Part shown: positions 12,072-23,639 of the stretch, in pieces
How the letters are laid out: every line of letters starts with the position of its first letter
Position numbering within the stretch: position 1 is the stretch's first letter
Assembly: GCF_040436345.1 (NCBI RefSeq)
Contig: NC_133224.1
Span: 15,136,703-15,200,702 of the forward strand
DNA length: 64,000 nt
Direction of reading: 5' to 3'
DNA from: Pagrus major
Taxonomy: Eukaryota; Chordata; Actinopteri; Spariformes; Sparidae
Notes under the pieces: model-generated
What the model was told of the DNA's origin: nothing
What the model saw: the letters and a program-made list of their open reading frames with translations, nothing else
Database searches by the model: none
Program-made: the position numbers and the translations under genes

Positions 12072-12339
12072 AGAACATGAAAAATGTCACAAAACAAAAC
12101 AGACAATAAAAATTGTCTGCTCTGTAGAGCAGTATGGTAGGACAATTTTTTAAAGGGGTTTTTATTGATTAAGGTCTTATCACAAAAACATATACAACTT
12201 GAAAGTAGAACAGCTGAATCGATTTCCTGTCCGACACCCTGTTTCCCAACCAAAGGATCATTAATAAGTTTGCAGCCAGACACTCAAAAAAAACAACCGA
12301 ACAAACAAAACTAAAAAACCCCACCAAAACAGTCACATA

Positions 12340-13858
<1,519 letters not shown>

Positions 13859-15050
13859 ATCGTCCAGCCATATCAGCATGTACGCTTGACACAGTAAATA
13901 GTATGTTTTTACTTATCAAAATAGCTACCCTGTAGCCTTTGAATGGAAGTTAGATTGATAAACTACACTTGCCCATCCTCTGCTAAAACAAGAATGATCA
14001 GATGAACATATATGGGTCTCATGTAGAAATGCACTGTCTACTTAAAGTTGTTTTAAGTGTAAAAAGATTTTCTGAAACTTCACTTGGTGATTGGGTGATT
14101 TGACATTTCAGATCACAAAGTTAACTGGCCAACCATCACACCTTCTAACATTCTTTACCATGGCTATTGCATACTTGTACAGGATTGTTTGACATGCATA
14201 CAAGCAGATAAGTCCAATAATTTCCACCCACATCATCTAAATGAACATGGTAATTGCAACATCCCTAACAAAAAAAATCCACACATTCAGTGCTTTCAGA
14301 TGAGAACTTCTCAACTAGGCGCTTGAGCTCCCACCAAGCCCCTCAATCAAAAAGAATAAGAAATAAAATAGTGTAGACTGAAAACATATTAACTGTATTA
14401 TCTATAATGCACAACTTACATAGTAGTTACTTTAGGGATTGGAAAAAAAATCCTTAGTTTCTGAAAAAAAAGCTCAATTCTGTAGCTAGAAATATCCATC
14501 TCCAAATAAGTTCAACCTTTAATGCTTCATTAGAGCATGCTTCCAAATGCTCATATAAGAATAAACTGAGCATATGCATGTAAGTGAGGATGACCTACAT
14601 TATGACTAGATAGTAAAAAACCTTAGCCATACTCCACCAGGATCATGTAGGGTGACATCACATGTCACCCTACAGAAAAGCAACTGTTATTGACCTTTAT
14701 AACCAGAAGTGATGTGAAAAGTTTAGACGTAACTCACACTTGGGTATATATCAATAATGACCCATCACAACATTACTTTGAATAGGGTGTCACCCTGCAA
14801 GGAAACAGCTCTAGCTGGAGCATACAAAATATGAAACAGTAATATGAACTTGTGACTGTGGACAGTCAACATTGTGGCCGTGGAAAGGATACAGTGATGT
14901 GCAGGCATAAAAAGATGCTCATATACGAGGATTTTCAGTCTTAAAAGTCATTCTCCGACCTCTGTGGATGAATTAATGTTCTTTCTGGTATATGCCATAG
15001 CTTTGTCCAGATCCGAGCTGGGAACATAATGCCACAACGAACACTCTGTC
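13859..15050. other. gene-free stretch
   Basis: AT-rich DNA with no recognisable exon, RNA gene or transposon protein. The one notable structure is a near-perfect short palindrome at 14647-14673. Confidence 0.5.
14647..14673. repeat. perfect inverted repeat, 12-bp arms
   Basis: GTAGGGTGACAT, spacer CAC, then ATGTCACCCTAC. A related GGGTGTCACCCT motif lies about 110 bp further on, near 14785-14797. Confidence 0.9.
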
Positions 15051-15052
15051 AG

Positions 15053-16800
15053 TCACGGAGAAGCCTCCTCACACCTGCCCAGGCTTTGGCCACACTTTGA
15101 CACAGTGTAATCCGGAAAGATGGTGACTGGATCCCCATTAAAACCAAGTGGACCCTGGGTTCTGGCAGGGCATAGCACCTCAACACAGTAACAATGTGGT
15201 TTGGCAATGATGCCGCAAGTCAGGACGCTCGTGGAAACAGGCTTGAGCTGTGAGACATGGAATGTAGGGTGGACCGGGAGGGATGCAGGCAACTTAAGGT
15301 GAATCGGCGCAGGACTGATGATCCTTTCAACCTCGAAAGGGCCAACATAACGAGGGGCCAGTTTGCCGGAATCCACCTGAAGGGGCAAGTCCTGGGAGGA
15401 GAGCCAAACCTTCTGTCCAGGCTGGTACTGAGCAGGGGAATGCCCTCTTAAGCCTACGAAAGGCTGACTCAGCCTCGGGGGACCAAGTGAAGGGGGTACA
15501 CGTAGAGGTAAGCTGGGTGAGGGGGGCGGCCACTCTGCTGTAGTTACCAGTGAATCTCTGATAGAAACTGGCGAAACCCAGGAAATGTTGCAGCTGTCGA
15601 CTGGAAGTTGGTGTGGGCCACTCCTCCACTGCTCTTATTTTGGCGGGATCCCGTTGGAGCTGCCCCTGTGCCACCACGTAGCCCAGGAAGTTCACCGCTG
15701 GGGAGTGAAACTTGCACTTCTCTGGCTTGACACAGTTTATTCTCCAGCAATCTCTGTAGGACCAAGCGTACCTGCTGGATGTGTTTTTCCATGGAGCATG
15801 AGAAAATCAAAATGTAGTCTAGATAGAAGAACACAAAGAGATTTAGAATATCTCAGAGGATGTCATTAATAAGAGCCTGGAAGACCGCTGGGGTGTTGGT
15901 CAAGCCAAAGGGCATTACTTGGTATTTGAAGTGGCCCAGGGGTGTGTTGAATCCAGTCTTCCACTTGTCTCTCTCCCGAACACGGACCAAGTGGTAGGCG
16001 TTTCGTAGATCCAGCTTAGTGAAGATTTGGGCATGGCAAAGTGGCTCAAATGATGGGTCGATGAGGGGAAGGGAGTACTTGTTCTTTAACGTGATGTCAT
16101 TGAGGCCATGATAATCAATACAGGGGCGTGATGACTTATCCTTTTTCTCAACGAAACAGAACCCAGCACCCAGAGGTTAGGAGGATGGTCGGATGAGTGC
16201 TGCAGCTAGAGAGTTGGTGATGTACTTCTCCATGGCCTCCCTCTCCAGGTATGACAGGTTGTAGAGAGGGCTAGCTCCTTGGTAAAAACCCGGGTGAGGT
16301 TGTGGTACTAGAGATAAGTCGGGGGGCACTAGAGATAGGTCGGGAGGGTCATAAGGAGATGGAGCTGGAGTTCTGGAGGTGGGTACAGTGAAGCAGAGAC
16401 AGTGGGAATGGCAGAATATGCTCCAGCTGGAAATTGAGGCAGAGGACCAGTCTATGTGGGGATTGTGGAGTTGGAGCCAGGGGAGACCAAGAACCACAGG
16501 GGAGGGAGGTGAGGAGATGACAAACAGTTGAATTTGCTCTTGGTGATTGCCAGAGATAAGGAGAGTTACTGAGATTGTGCAATGGGTGACCTTAGCCAGT
16601 AATTCGCCGTCTAAAGCGTTGACGGTCTTGGGATTGTCAGAATAGAAACTTGCTGGATTAGGGCTGAATCAATGAAACTGTCGTTGGCACCAGAATCTAC
16701 CAACACGTTGATAGGCAGGGACTTAGGTGACCACTGGAGGCAGAGGGATTGATTTGGTTAAGGGAGCTAGAGGAAGAAGTGGTCTGACTCACCAATGTGC
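15053..16800 (-). pseudogene. Ty3/Gypsy pol remnant (protease, reverse transcriptase, integrase tail)
   Basis: The protease active-site motif VDSGANDSFID lies at about 16668-16712, and GLPWLQLHNPHIDW precedes the reverse transcriptase. The catalytic box reads YLDYILIFS instead of YLDDILIFS, so the second catalytic Asp is replaced by Tyr (near 15820). [11 protein letters not shown] marks the connection to RNase H. The tail [24 protein letters not shown] is the usual end of fish Gypsy integrase. An internal deletion removed RNase H and the integrase core. Several frameshifts and stops are present. Confidence 0.88.
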
Positions 16801-16806
16801 TCCCTT

Positions 16807-17870
16807 TCATTGGCGAGCCTGGTCTTTTGGCATAGACAGGCACTTGGCTAGGAAGTGTACAGGCAGACCACAGTAGATGCAGAGTTTCTTCAGAGGGGCG
16901 CCCATTAGCTCAGTTGGTCGAGCGGGCTTCCCATGTGTAGAGGCCTTGTCCTCAGCCTGGGGTTCGAGTCCGACCTGTGGCCCTTTGCTGCATGTCACCC
17001 CGCCCCCCCCATCCTGTTTCCTGTCATCTCTTAGCTGTCCTATCAATAAAGCCATAAAAGGCCAAAAAAGGAGGGGTGTGAGGGAGAATGTGACTCACAA
17101 GGAGAGAAGGGGGGCTGGCTAAGGGTAGGGTCAGCTGACCTACGGTTAGCAGTTAGCCTCTCTCTCTGAGGCGGTTGTCAATACGAATGGCTAGAGTAAT
17201 TAGCTCCTCTAGTGTGCTGGGCTGCAAACTATCAGATAACCCCTTTTGAAATAAATGTATGCGCGCTCGCTCATTCCACCCACTCTCTGCCACGAGAATG
17301 CGGAAATCAATCAAAAAAACTGCTGCTGACTGTGTGCCCTGTCGTAACCCTAGTAATCTATTAGCTGCTTCCGCGCCTTGTACTGTGTGATGGAAAACCT
17401 TACGCATTTCAACAATGAAGGTAGAATAGGTAGTGATCACAGGTGAATTTCCCTCCCATAATGTGGCTCCCCACTGAGCTGCTCTACCCCTCAACAGATT
17501 AATTATGTAGGCAATAAATGCCTTATCATTTGCATAGCTAGATGGCTGCAAGTCAAAAACATGTGAACACTGAAGAATAAACCTACCACAAGTGCCTAAC
17601 TCACCGGAGAAATGCTCCGGAGGGGGGACAAAAGGCTCTTTAGCAGGGGAGAGGGGAAATTGGGCAGAACAGGTGGCAGGTGGGTTATTCATTGGTGCAG
17701 GCAGGGAGGGGGTTGAGGAAGTTGTTTGTGTGGTGAGCTGGTCGAGTTAAACGCTGAGTTGCGAGACACTGGAGCAGAGTCCTTGTATGGAGTCCACGAC
17801 TTATCGTGTCTTCCCACGAGGATCCCTTGAGAGCATGATGGATGGAGTTTGGGTCGGTTGGATCCATGTA
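16807..17870 (-). pseudogene. Ty3/Gypsy gag remnant, SINE-interrupted
   Basis: Starts MDPTDPNSIHHAL just inside the LTR. After a frameshift near 17690 it continues MNNPPATCSAQFPL..FSGELGTCGRFILQC and LRGRAAQWGATLW, the capsid region of Gypsy gag. The CCHC zinc knuckle (C-IY-C-GLPV-H-FLAK-C) is present at about 16835-16885, but a SINE separates it from the capsid. It is non-functional as read. Confidence 0.88.
16891..17076 (+). mobile_element. tRNA-derived SINE inserted in gag
   Basis: Box A (TAGCTCAGTTGGTCGAGCG) and box B (GGTTCGAGTCCGAC) of a tRNA-like head are followed by a body with CCCTTTGCTGCATGTCACCCC and a tail ending AATAAAGCCATAAAAGGCC plus A-run. A GAGGGG word on both sides (about 16891-16896 and 17071-17076) may be the target duplication. 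It has no anticodon-stem integrity and is not a tRNA gene. Confidence 0.85.
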
Positions 17871-17883
17871 GGCCAGATTATTC

Positions 17884-18092
17884 TGTAACGGTTGTAGTTA
17901 GAACAGATGGACCCAAAAGTCCATCTGTCTGGGTCCATCTGTCTGGGTATAAGAGCAGGTGCTGATTACATCCAATGCTCTGCAGGTGTGTGGACCGGCA
18001 CAGCTCCGGCCAGCAGAAAAGCCATGCCCAGCCTCACCAAGCACCACTGAAACACAAAGCACAGAAACACACCACAAAGTCCAATCATAACA
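17884..18092 (-). repeat. 5' LTR of the Gypsy element (shortened)
   Basis: Minus strand runs from TGTTATGATTGG to CCGTTACA directly before GAATAATCTGGCC and the gag start codon, which is the usual LTR/leader order of fish Gypsy elements. At 209 bp it is short, suggesting an internal deletion. Repeated GTCTGGGTCCATCT and ATGGACTTTTGGGTCCAT words lie in its 3' half. Confidence 0.65.
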
Positions 18093-18184
18093 AGAGGTTT
18101 ATCAAACAGTCAGTTGCTGAAGATCTCCCCTTTGTATCTAAATAAGTAGAGCATAATAGATATAGTTTGTGTGTGCATGCTTTG

Positions 18185-18345
18185 TGTGTGTTTTTCTATA
18201 TTTGTGGTTTCCCAAAACTGGGAGCCCACTTCCAGTGTGGGTCCAACAGCTTTGTGGGGACCAAAATGCTGAACCCCATAACTTACATCATTAAAGTTTA
18301 GGGTGAATACTAGGGTTAAGGTTAGGGTGAGGAGTCACGTGGGAA
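18185..18345 (+). repeat. GTGGGGACCAAA / GGTTAGGGTTAGG fish repeat, copy 1
   Basis: TTTGTGGGGACCAAAATGCTG followed by GGGTTAAGGTTAGGGTGAGG. This is a common teleost non-coding repeat whose interior mimics telomere repeats. A second, more diverged copy is at 23285-23412. Confidence 0.55.
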
Positions 18346-18617
18346 GATCTGGGAAATGGCAGCACCTTAGACACGCTCCTGACCCCTGCTGACAATTTTT
18401 CACAACCGAACTAGGATAACTCTCCATCCATTCTCTTAAATTTCTCTTACATTTTCTCTTACTTTTTTGTCAAGAGAATAAATGAGAGAAGTCAACCCTA
18501 GATGCACAAAACATTCAAACCATCCAAATCCGCTCTAACCCAGGTGTGCTGTATGATGAATCCCAGTTGATCGTAAATTGGAGGTGCGTGGTCGATTGTT
18601 TGTAATTAGCATAGGTA

Positions 18618-18950
18618 ATGCCCACAAAACCCCATATGAGGGCAGGTGTTGTGCCGTGTGCAAATACAGCTAATTCTGGCACAGCGATTGGAGAGATTCC
18701 ACCAAAAAAGTGTAGTAAGAGGACGAATAATGTCAGCAGCAGTAAACTTAAGGTATTGTTAAATCAAATAAAACAACCTAAACATGTGGTCTTCCACAGT
18801 GTCAGCACTGGCATAACAGGAAAGTCAAGAGCACAGCAATGGCAAAACATTTGTGATGCTGTGAATGCCATGTCAGCAGAGGGACGCACAGTTACTGAGA
18901 TCAAAAGAAAGTGGTTTGACATGTCTCATTGTCATATTGTGCAGTGTACA
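18618..18950 (+). pseudogene. Harbinger Myb/SANT-like DNA-binding protein remnant
   Basis: The frame reads GITGKSRAQQWQNICDAVNA..EGRTVTEIKRKWFDM, the signature of the Myb/SANT-like accessory protein of PIF/Harbinger transposons (AWQ..I...VNA, RT..EvKkKW.D). In autonomous elements this protein brings the transposase to the terminal repeats and into the nucleus. It breaks off about 30 residues after the domain, where the frame runs into the antisense of the transposase gene. Confidence 0.75.
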
Positions 18951-19919
18951 GCAGGCCCATTGCCATTGAGCATGCTTTCTCCAGGGTGAATATGAGCTTT
19001 CCACCTGCAGTATCGAGGCACATCCACCTGGCTTTCAGCACTCCATTGTGCACTCTACCACGGAGCGGGTACGCATGTGCTGGTGGTTGTCAGAGTGCTC
19101 CTGTCTGGTCTGGGGATTTGCCAGGGGGGCCATCAGCCATGGAGTGTGGGCATAACCTTGGTCACCTATGTTACATTTTTATAAAACTGAGTTTTATAAA
19201 AGTTAAACTGGATGGTGGTTTTTAGAATTACAAATCATTTCAGTCACCCATCTCCACCACTCCTCTCGCTCCGTGAGCCAGGCGCATCCCCACGGAACTA
19301 TTCTGCAGCATAAAGGAGTTGTGTGCTCCCCCTGGCCAACGGGCCATGACATTCAGAAGGTGGCAGTTTGCATCTGATATTATTTGGATGTTAATAGAGT
19401 GATACAGCTTTTGGTTGAGGAATGGGAATGGATCTGGAGAGGGTGCTTTGATCCATATATGCGTGCAATCTACAGCACCAATGATATTTGGTGCTACAGC
19501 AAAAAAAGCACTCTTAATCTATACCTGCTGATTAGCAGAGTACAGGAACGATATCTACTCGGGCATGAATGATATTATCACTTTCAGTACTCTCGCAAGC
19601 GCACGGCTCAAACAGAACCTGTCTCCTATCTCTCTCTGATATGATCCTGTGGCCAAAACTCTGAATGCGCTGAGTACTTGGAGGTGTGGAGGTGGGGATT
19701 TGACTGGTGTGTGTTTCGCCTAAGCTTAGCCTCCAGGTTATTGCACAAATCTACAAGCAGTGCTTGTGGCAATCTGAAACGACTAAGCAGCCATTCATGT
19801 GTCTCATCAAACAGATCTGTGCGATCTCCAGAAACATGATCTCTGCATAAGGCCTGGTTTGCAAAGCATCTAGTAGTGCTAGGTAAGCCATGATTCAGGT
19901 GCTGAATGCATGCAATCAT
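18930..19919 (-). pseudogene. HARBI1-like Harbinger transposase remnant
   Basis: The N-terminal part (19919-19626) contains LFDETHEWLLSRFRLP followed by a basic stretch, as in HARBI1-type transposases. Next come a decayed GIDCTHIWI-type catalytic block (about 19470-19440) and, around 19075-18950, a frame with RTRSVVECT, the conserved helix before the last catalytic Glu. Stops and an internal loss of sequence make it inactive. Confidence 0.75.
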
Positions 19920-20429
19920 CCCAGGGTTTTTATAGTCCTAATTAGGATCAAATGACCAATAGCATATTTAACTACAAATTAAACAATCCAATCATCAGAA
20001 TTCCTCTAAAACATATAGACTGATAATCTAAATTTGCTTATATTAAGAGTTTTTTTATGTGTCTATAAATTAAAATATGTTAACATGCATTGGACAAACA
20101 AATTGTGGACTGTGGGTGGGTACTAACAAAATAAGAGAAAATCGTGGATACAAACAAAAATAAGAGAAAATGTGTGTGTATATCGCTTCTTGCATGAGGC
20201 CCAATGTCACTGGTCGTCACATGTAGTTGATATTTATATCCAGCCACAAGTTAAGCAGAGTAATACAGGTTCGAGCCAGACAATGAACTAGCCGAGGCAA
20301 AGTGTGCAGACTTGCTTGAAAACTACAAGCGAGTCTGCACACAAAGTATCTGGCTACTGAATTAATTGGCACAAATCAGATGCTATGCTGGTATCTCAAA
20401 CTTGTTCCACTAACCTACTATCTGCTTTC

Positions 20430-21600
20430 AATTTTAAATGGCTTCCAAAAGGTATACTTTTTGTAATATTTTTTGGTAACACTTAGGAATAGAACTGAAC
20501 CCAGATATAGGAGAGATCATTACAACTAATATGGAAACACTGCTTAACAAAATTAAAGTTAATCTGGATAATTGGAGTAAGTTTCACTTGACATTAAGGT
20601 GAACACAATAAAGATGGTTGTAGCTCCACAGATAAATTGCCTAACTGGGATGATACCTTTATGCATTCTACAAAATGTATTACTAAGATATAACAACATG
20701 ATAAAATGCTTTCTTTGGAATGGAAAAAAGCCTTGAATCTATATGGACAAGCGTTGCCAACCAAAGAATGAAGGAGGTTTATCATTACCAAACATAACAT
20801 ATTATAGTATCTCTTTCACAGACAATGTATTGGGCTCAGTGGTTAAGAAAAGGTATCAGAATACCAAGTGACCTCTTTGAAGAGGACAACTTTCTGTCCT
20901 ATAATAGAATGAAGGAAAAAATTAATCTGGAAGGATATGGCCACTTCTGGAAATATTTACAGATCAAAGTGGTATGAGATGTGTCCTTAATCTTAGGATG
21001 ATATAGGGAAAAGACCTGGGCTGTACATTTGATGGAAAAACATGGGAGGAGATTCTTTCCAACACTGGGGAATATATTAGGGAAGCAAATTTATTCAATA
21101 TAAAATAATTCACAGAAATCACTTTACCCCAACAAGACTTAATAGAATGGGTCTAACTAAAGACGATATATGTTGGAAATGTAGAAAAAACAAGGCACAT
21201 ACATCATGTGATTGTCCCAGGGTTTCTTCCCTCTGGAGAAATGTTCTGGAACTACATGGGTAAATGTTTAGAACGTGAATCTCCCAGATCACCAAGATTG
21301 TGTCTCCTCGGGGACAAAACTGTGGTGCCACAACTAAGCAAATCTGCATTTAGAATATTAAAATCTGGCTTCATAGCCATAGATGCTGGGAGGAGCCTCA
21401 GACTCCTACACTGAATATGTGGAGGGTTCAAATGCTGGAAACTGTAGCATATGAAAAGATGCTGGGAAGACTGAACTGTAAAAATTATATGGTTACTGAA
21501 TAATGGGACAGCTTCAGTAGATAAATGACTGGAGGGAACAATCTGTCCTTATAAAGAAACTGATGGTATGTTGTAGTAGATTTGTAACTGTTGCCATGTA
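20430..21600 (+). mobile_element. L1/Tx1-type LINE 3' fragment
   Basis: Across several frames the plus strand encodes the end of a reverse transcriptase ORF. It includes a PKGILFVIF block, a WKKALNLYG-like region, then KIIHRNHFTPTRLNRMGL, CWKCRKN and CPRVSSLWRNVLE (21110-21260), the C-terminal cysteine motif of fish L1/Tx1 elements. Numerous stops are present. The 5' end is truncated and the 3' end is not precisely defined. Confidence 0.8.
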
Positions 21601-21713
21601 AAACTCACTTTATTTTAACCAAATTACTGCCTTTCTTATATGAATGTCTGTCAATGTCTGTCATACTATCTGTCTGTTCGTTCATTGTTTGTTTAACTGT
21701 CTAACTCTCTTTT

Positions 21714-21770
21714 TATTATTATTATTATTATTGTTATTATTGTTGTTGTTGTAGTTGTTGTTATTTTTCT
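21714..21770 (+). repeat. (ATT)n/(GTT)n microsatellite
   Basis: ATT units change to GTT units. The tract could be the tail of the adjoining LINE. Confidence 0.9.
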
Positions 21771-21926
21771 TTTGACCATCTTTTTATTCATCTAAACATT
21801 CTACAAAAATGTAAATTTAGAGTTAGGTCCTCCAAGCCAATGAGTAGTTTCTGTATATCAGTACCATGAGCTTCAGTTTCAGTAGCATTATCAGCACTGG
21901 CATGTGCTTAACCCATTTGTAATGAC

Positions 21927-22240
21927 TTATGTGTTTACATTAGCTGATGGTATTAAAGGTGACCTTACAGAAGTACCAATTTCACCCTCAGTGCTAGCTT
22001 TAGAAAACATTGTACTTTTGTCACAGTTTGCAATGACCAAATCAACAGTATCTTGTAAACGTAACAACATTGCCAGACCCTCATCTTCCAGTTCTAAGAG
22101 TCTTGGACTGTTCATGTAAGCAGAAATACACTCAACACAGCTCTCCTCATCATCTCTGCTCAGGTCAGTTGAATCCAGTCTCTCCACTGGATCGAGGTGA
22201 ATGGCAACTTCATAAGCTTCCTAAGTTGTTAACTGATAGA
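21927..22240 (-). pseudogene. unidentified acidic reading frame
   Basis: The minus strand is open for about 100 codons, including ERLDSTDLSRDDEESC and SPRLLELEDEGLAMLL, and ends at a TGA/TAA near 21927. About 30 bp upstream an in-frame-shifted MSDNEKKKSQLV start lies at about 22289. Codon-like composition and an acidic, helix-rich character suggest a real protein fragment. I do not recognise it: a retroelement gag or a processed gene fragment are both possible. Confidence 0.3.
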
Positions 22241-22299
22241 GTCTCTTCTTAATGGACCAGTTGAGATTTCTTCTTCTCGTTGTCAGACATGACGTGTGT

Positions 22300-23280
22300 T
22301 GTGGCCGACCGGGGCTTGCAGTCCTGCACTCCTTAGGCTTGGATCCCCTTTAACCGGGTCCCTCCAACTTTTGAGCGCTTACTGGAAAACCCCTTCACTC
22401 CAGCAACACATTGTCACACTGGCCCTTGGGTCCGAAGATCACTGTATCAGCATATGGTCCTTCCTCAGGCGATGCCAATACCAGATGAGCCCCAAAAAAT
22501 CTGTAACAGACCCAGCGTAGCAGTTTCCATTCAGACACATTCACCAACATTTAACAAATTCCATAAAACTATGTCATTGATATTACAACACATTATGACA
22601 GAATATAGACCTTTCATCACATATATTAGTTCACTTTAAACCCACTGGCAGGATAGCGGCTGATAGCAGCATATTAGCATTCAAGTGATATTTATATTAC
22701 TGACCTTAGACCAATATGGCACATATTTTATAAACACAATACCCATGAAACACTTGAAATAACAAAATAACCAAATACACTTGAGCTGTAAACATGCAGA
22801 CTGGAGCTCTACAATGACCAGGGAGCAGTAGTCTCTCCTAAAGGAGAATAGCATCCGCCATTTTTCATACTCACAACAACCTTTTCCCGGAGCCAGAGTA
22901 ACTCAGGTAAATATAATAAACTATAGTACAGCATGAACACAATATAAACCACAGGTGATAACACCTCGCTATGCTTTTAGGCCTTTTGTACACATTACTA
23001 ACCTGAAAAACAGGAGAAATAATGAAGCAGAGGAAACTTGCTGCTGTTCATCTGGTTGGTCTTGCCTGAATGACAAGGTTACAATAACTACATCATCAAG
23101 GCAGTCCCGCTACGGCAAGCACTTTGCTGCTCTCTACTATCCTCTGCTACAGGCTACCGTCTGTAGAGGTGTACATACTTGTATATTTTTAACACAAAAT
23201 CCTTGGAAGACTTAGTTAAATCAGTATTACCTGACTAGTGTTACTTATTCAAAATAAAGTATTACATTATATTTAACCAA
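22300..23280. other. gene-free stretch
   Basis: No recognisable exon. Phrases such as GGAGAATAGCATCCGCCATTT (near 22843) look like repeat ends, but I could not delimit an element. Confidence 0.4.
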
Positions 23281-23284
23281 AAAT

Positions 23285-23410
23285 GTGACCACATATTTTT
23301 GTGTGGGTCCCATATGGTTAGGATTAGGCAAGTAGACGTTAGGGTTAGGTTAAGGGTCCAGGAAATACATATTAGTCTATGTAATGTCTGCACAAGGGGT
23401 GAAAACAAGG

Positions 23411-23412
<2 letters not shown>
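23285..23412 (+). repeat. GTGGGTCCC / GGTTAGG fish repeat, copy 2
   Basis: TGTGTGGGTCCCATATGG followed by GTTAGGGTTAGGTTAAGGG and then a (TG)n tract, the same order of blocks as at 18185-18345. Confidence 0.5.

Positions 23413-23465
<53 letters not shown>
23412..23465 (+). repeat. (TG)27 microsatellite
   Basis: Pure TG tract ending in GTGTGAAATA. Confidence 0.97.
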
Positions 23466-23468
<3 letters not shown>

Positions 23469-23575
23469 TATAGTAAAAGATAGCCATGAGTTTTGGCTAT
23501 GTCACTATTTCTTTAATTTGCTGCCAGCAGCTATTGTATGCATGTATATATACTGTATGTCCTATTATGTGTGCA

Positions 23576-23580
<5 letters not shown>

Positions 23581-23632
<52 letters not shown>
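23581..23632 (+). repeat. (GT)26 microsatellite
   Basis: Second pure GT tract, about 115 bp from the first. Confidence 0.97.
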
Positions 23633-23633
<1 letters not shown>

Positions 23634-23639
23634 CATCTG

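Larger units (their letters stand above)
15053..18092 (-). mobile_element. Ty3/Gypsy LTR retrotransposon, defective
   Basis: In minus orientation the order is LTR (18092-17884), gag (about 17870-16807), protease (near 16712-16668), reverse transcriptase (about 16500-15500) and the C-terminal integrase/chromodomain-like end (15388-15053). RNase H and most of integrase are missing: reverse-transcriptase-connection sequence (about 15470) runs straight into the integrase tail (about 15440). No 3' LTR is seen. gag and pol carry stops and frameshifts, and a SINE splits gag. The layout resembles fish Sushi-type Gypsy elements. Confidence 0.9.
18430..20202. mobile_element. PIF/Harbinger transposon remnant (two-gene type)
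   Basis: A plus-strand Myb/SANT-like gene and a minus-strand HARBI1-like transposase lie face to face. Subterminal words are inverted between the ends: CTTACATTTTCTCTTAC (about 18447-18463) against AAAATAAGAGAAAATGTG (about 20155-20172). The right end carries GGGCCTCATGCAAGAAGCG (minus strand, to 20202), resembling a Harbinger terminus. I could not find its partner on the left, so that end is eroded. Confidence 0.75.

Noticed and set aside
16898-16975. tRNA-like sequence with A and B boxes
   Set aside because: The stems do not close and it continues into a SINE body and A-rich tail, so it is a SINE head, not a tRNA gene.
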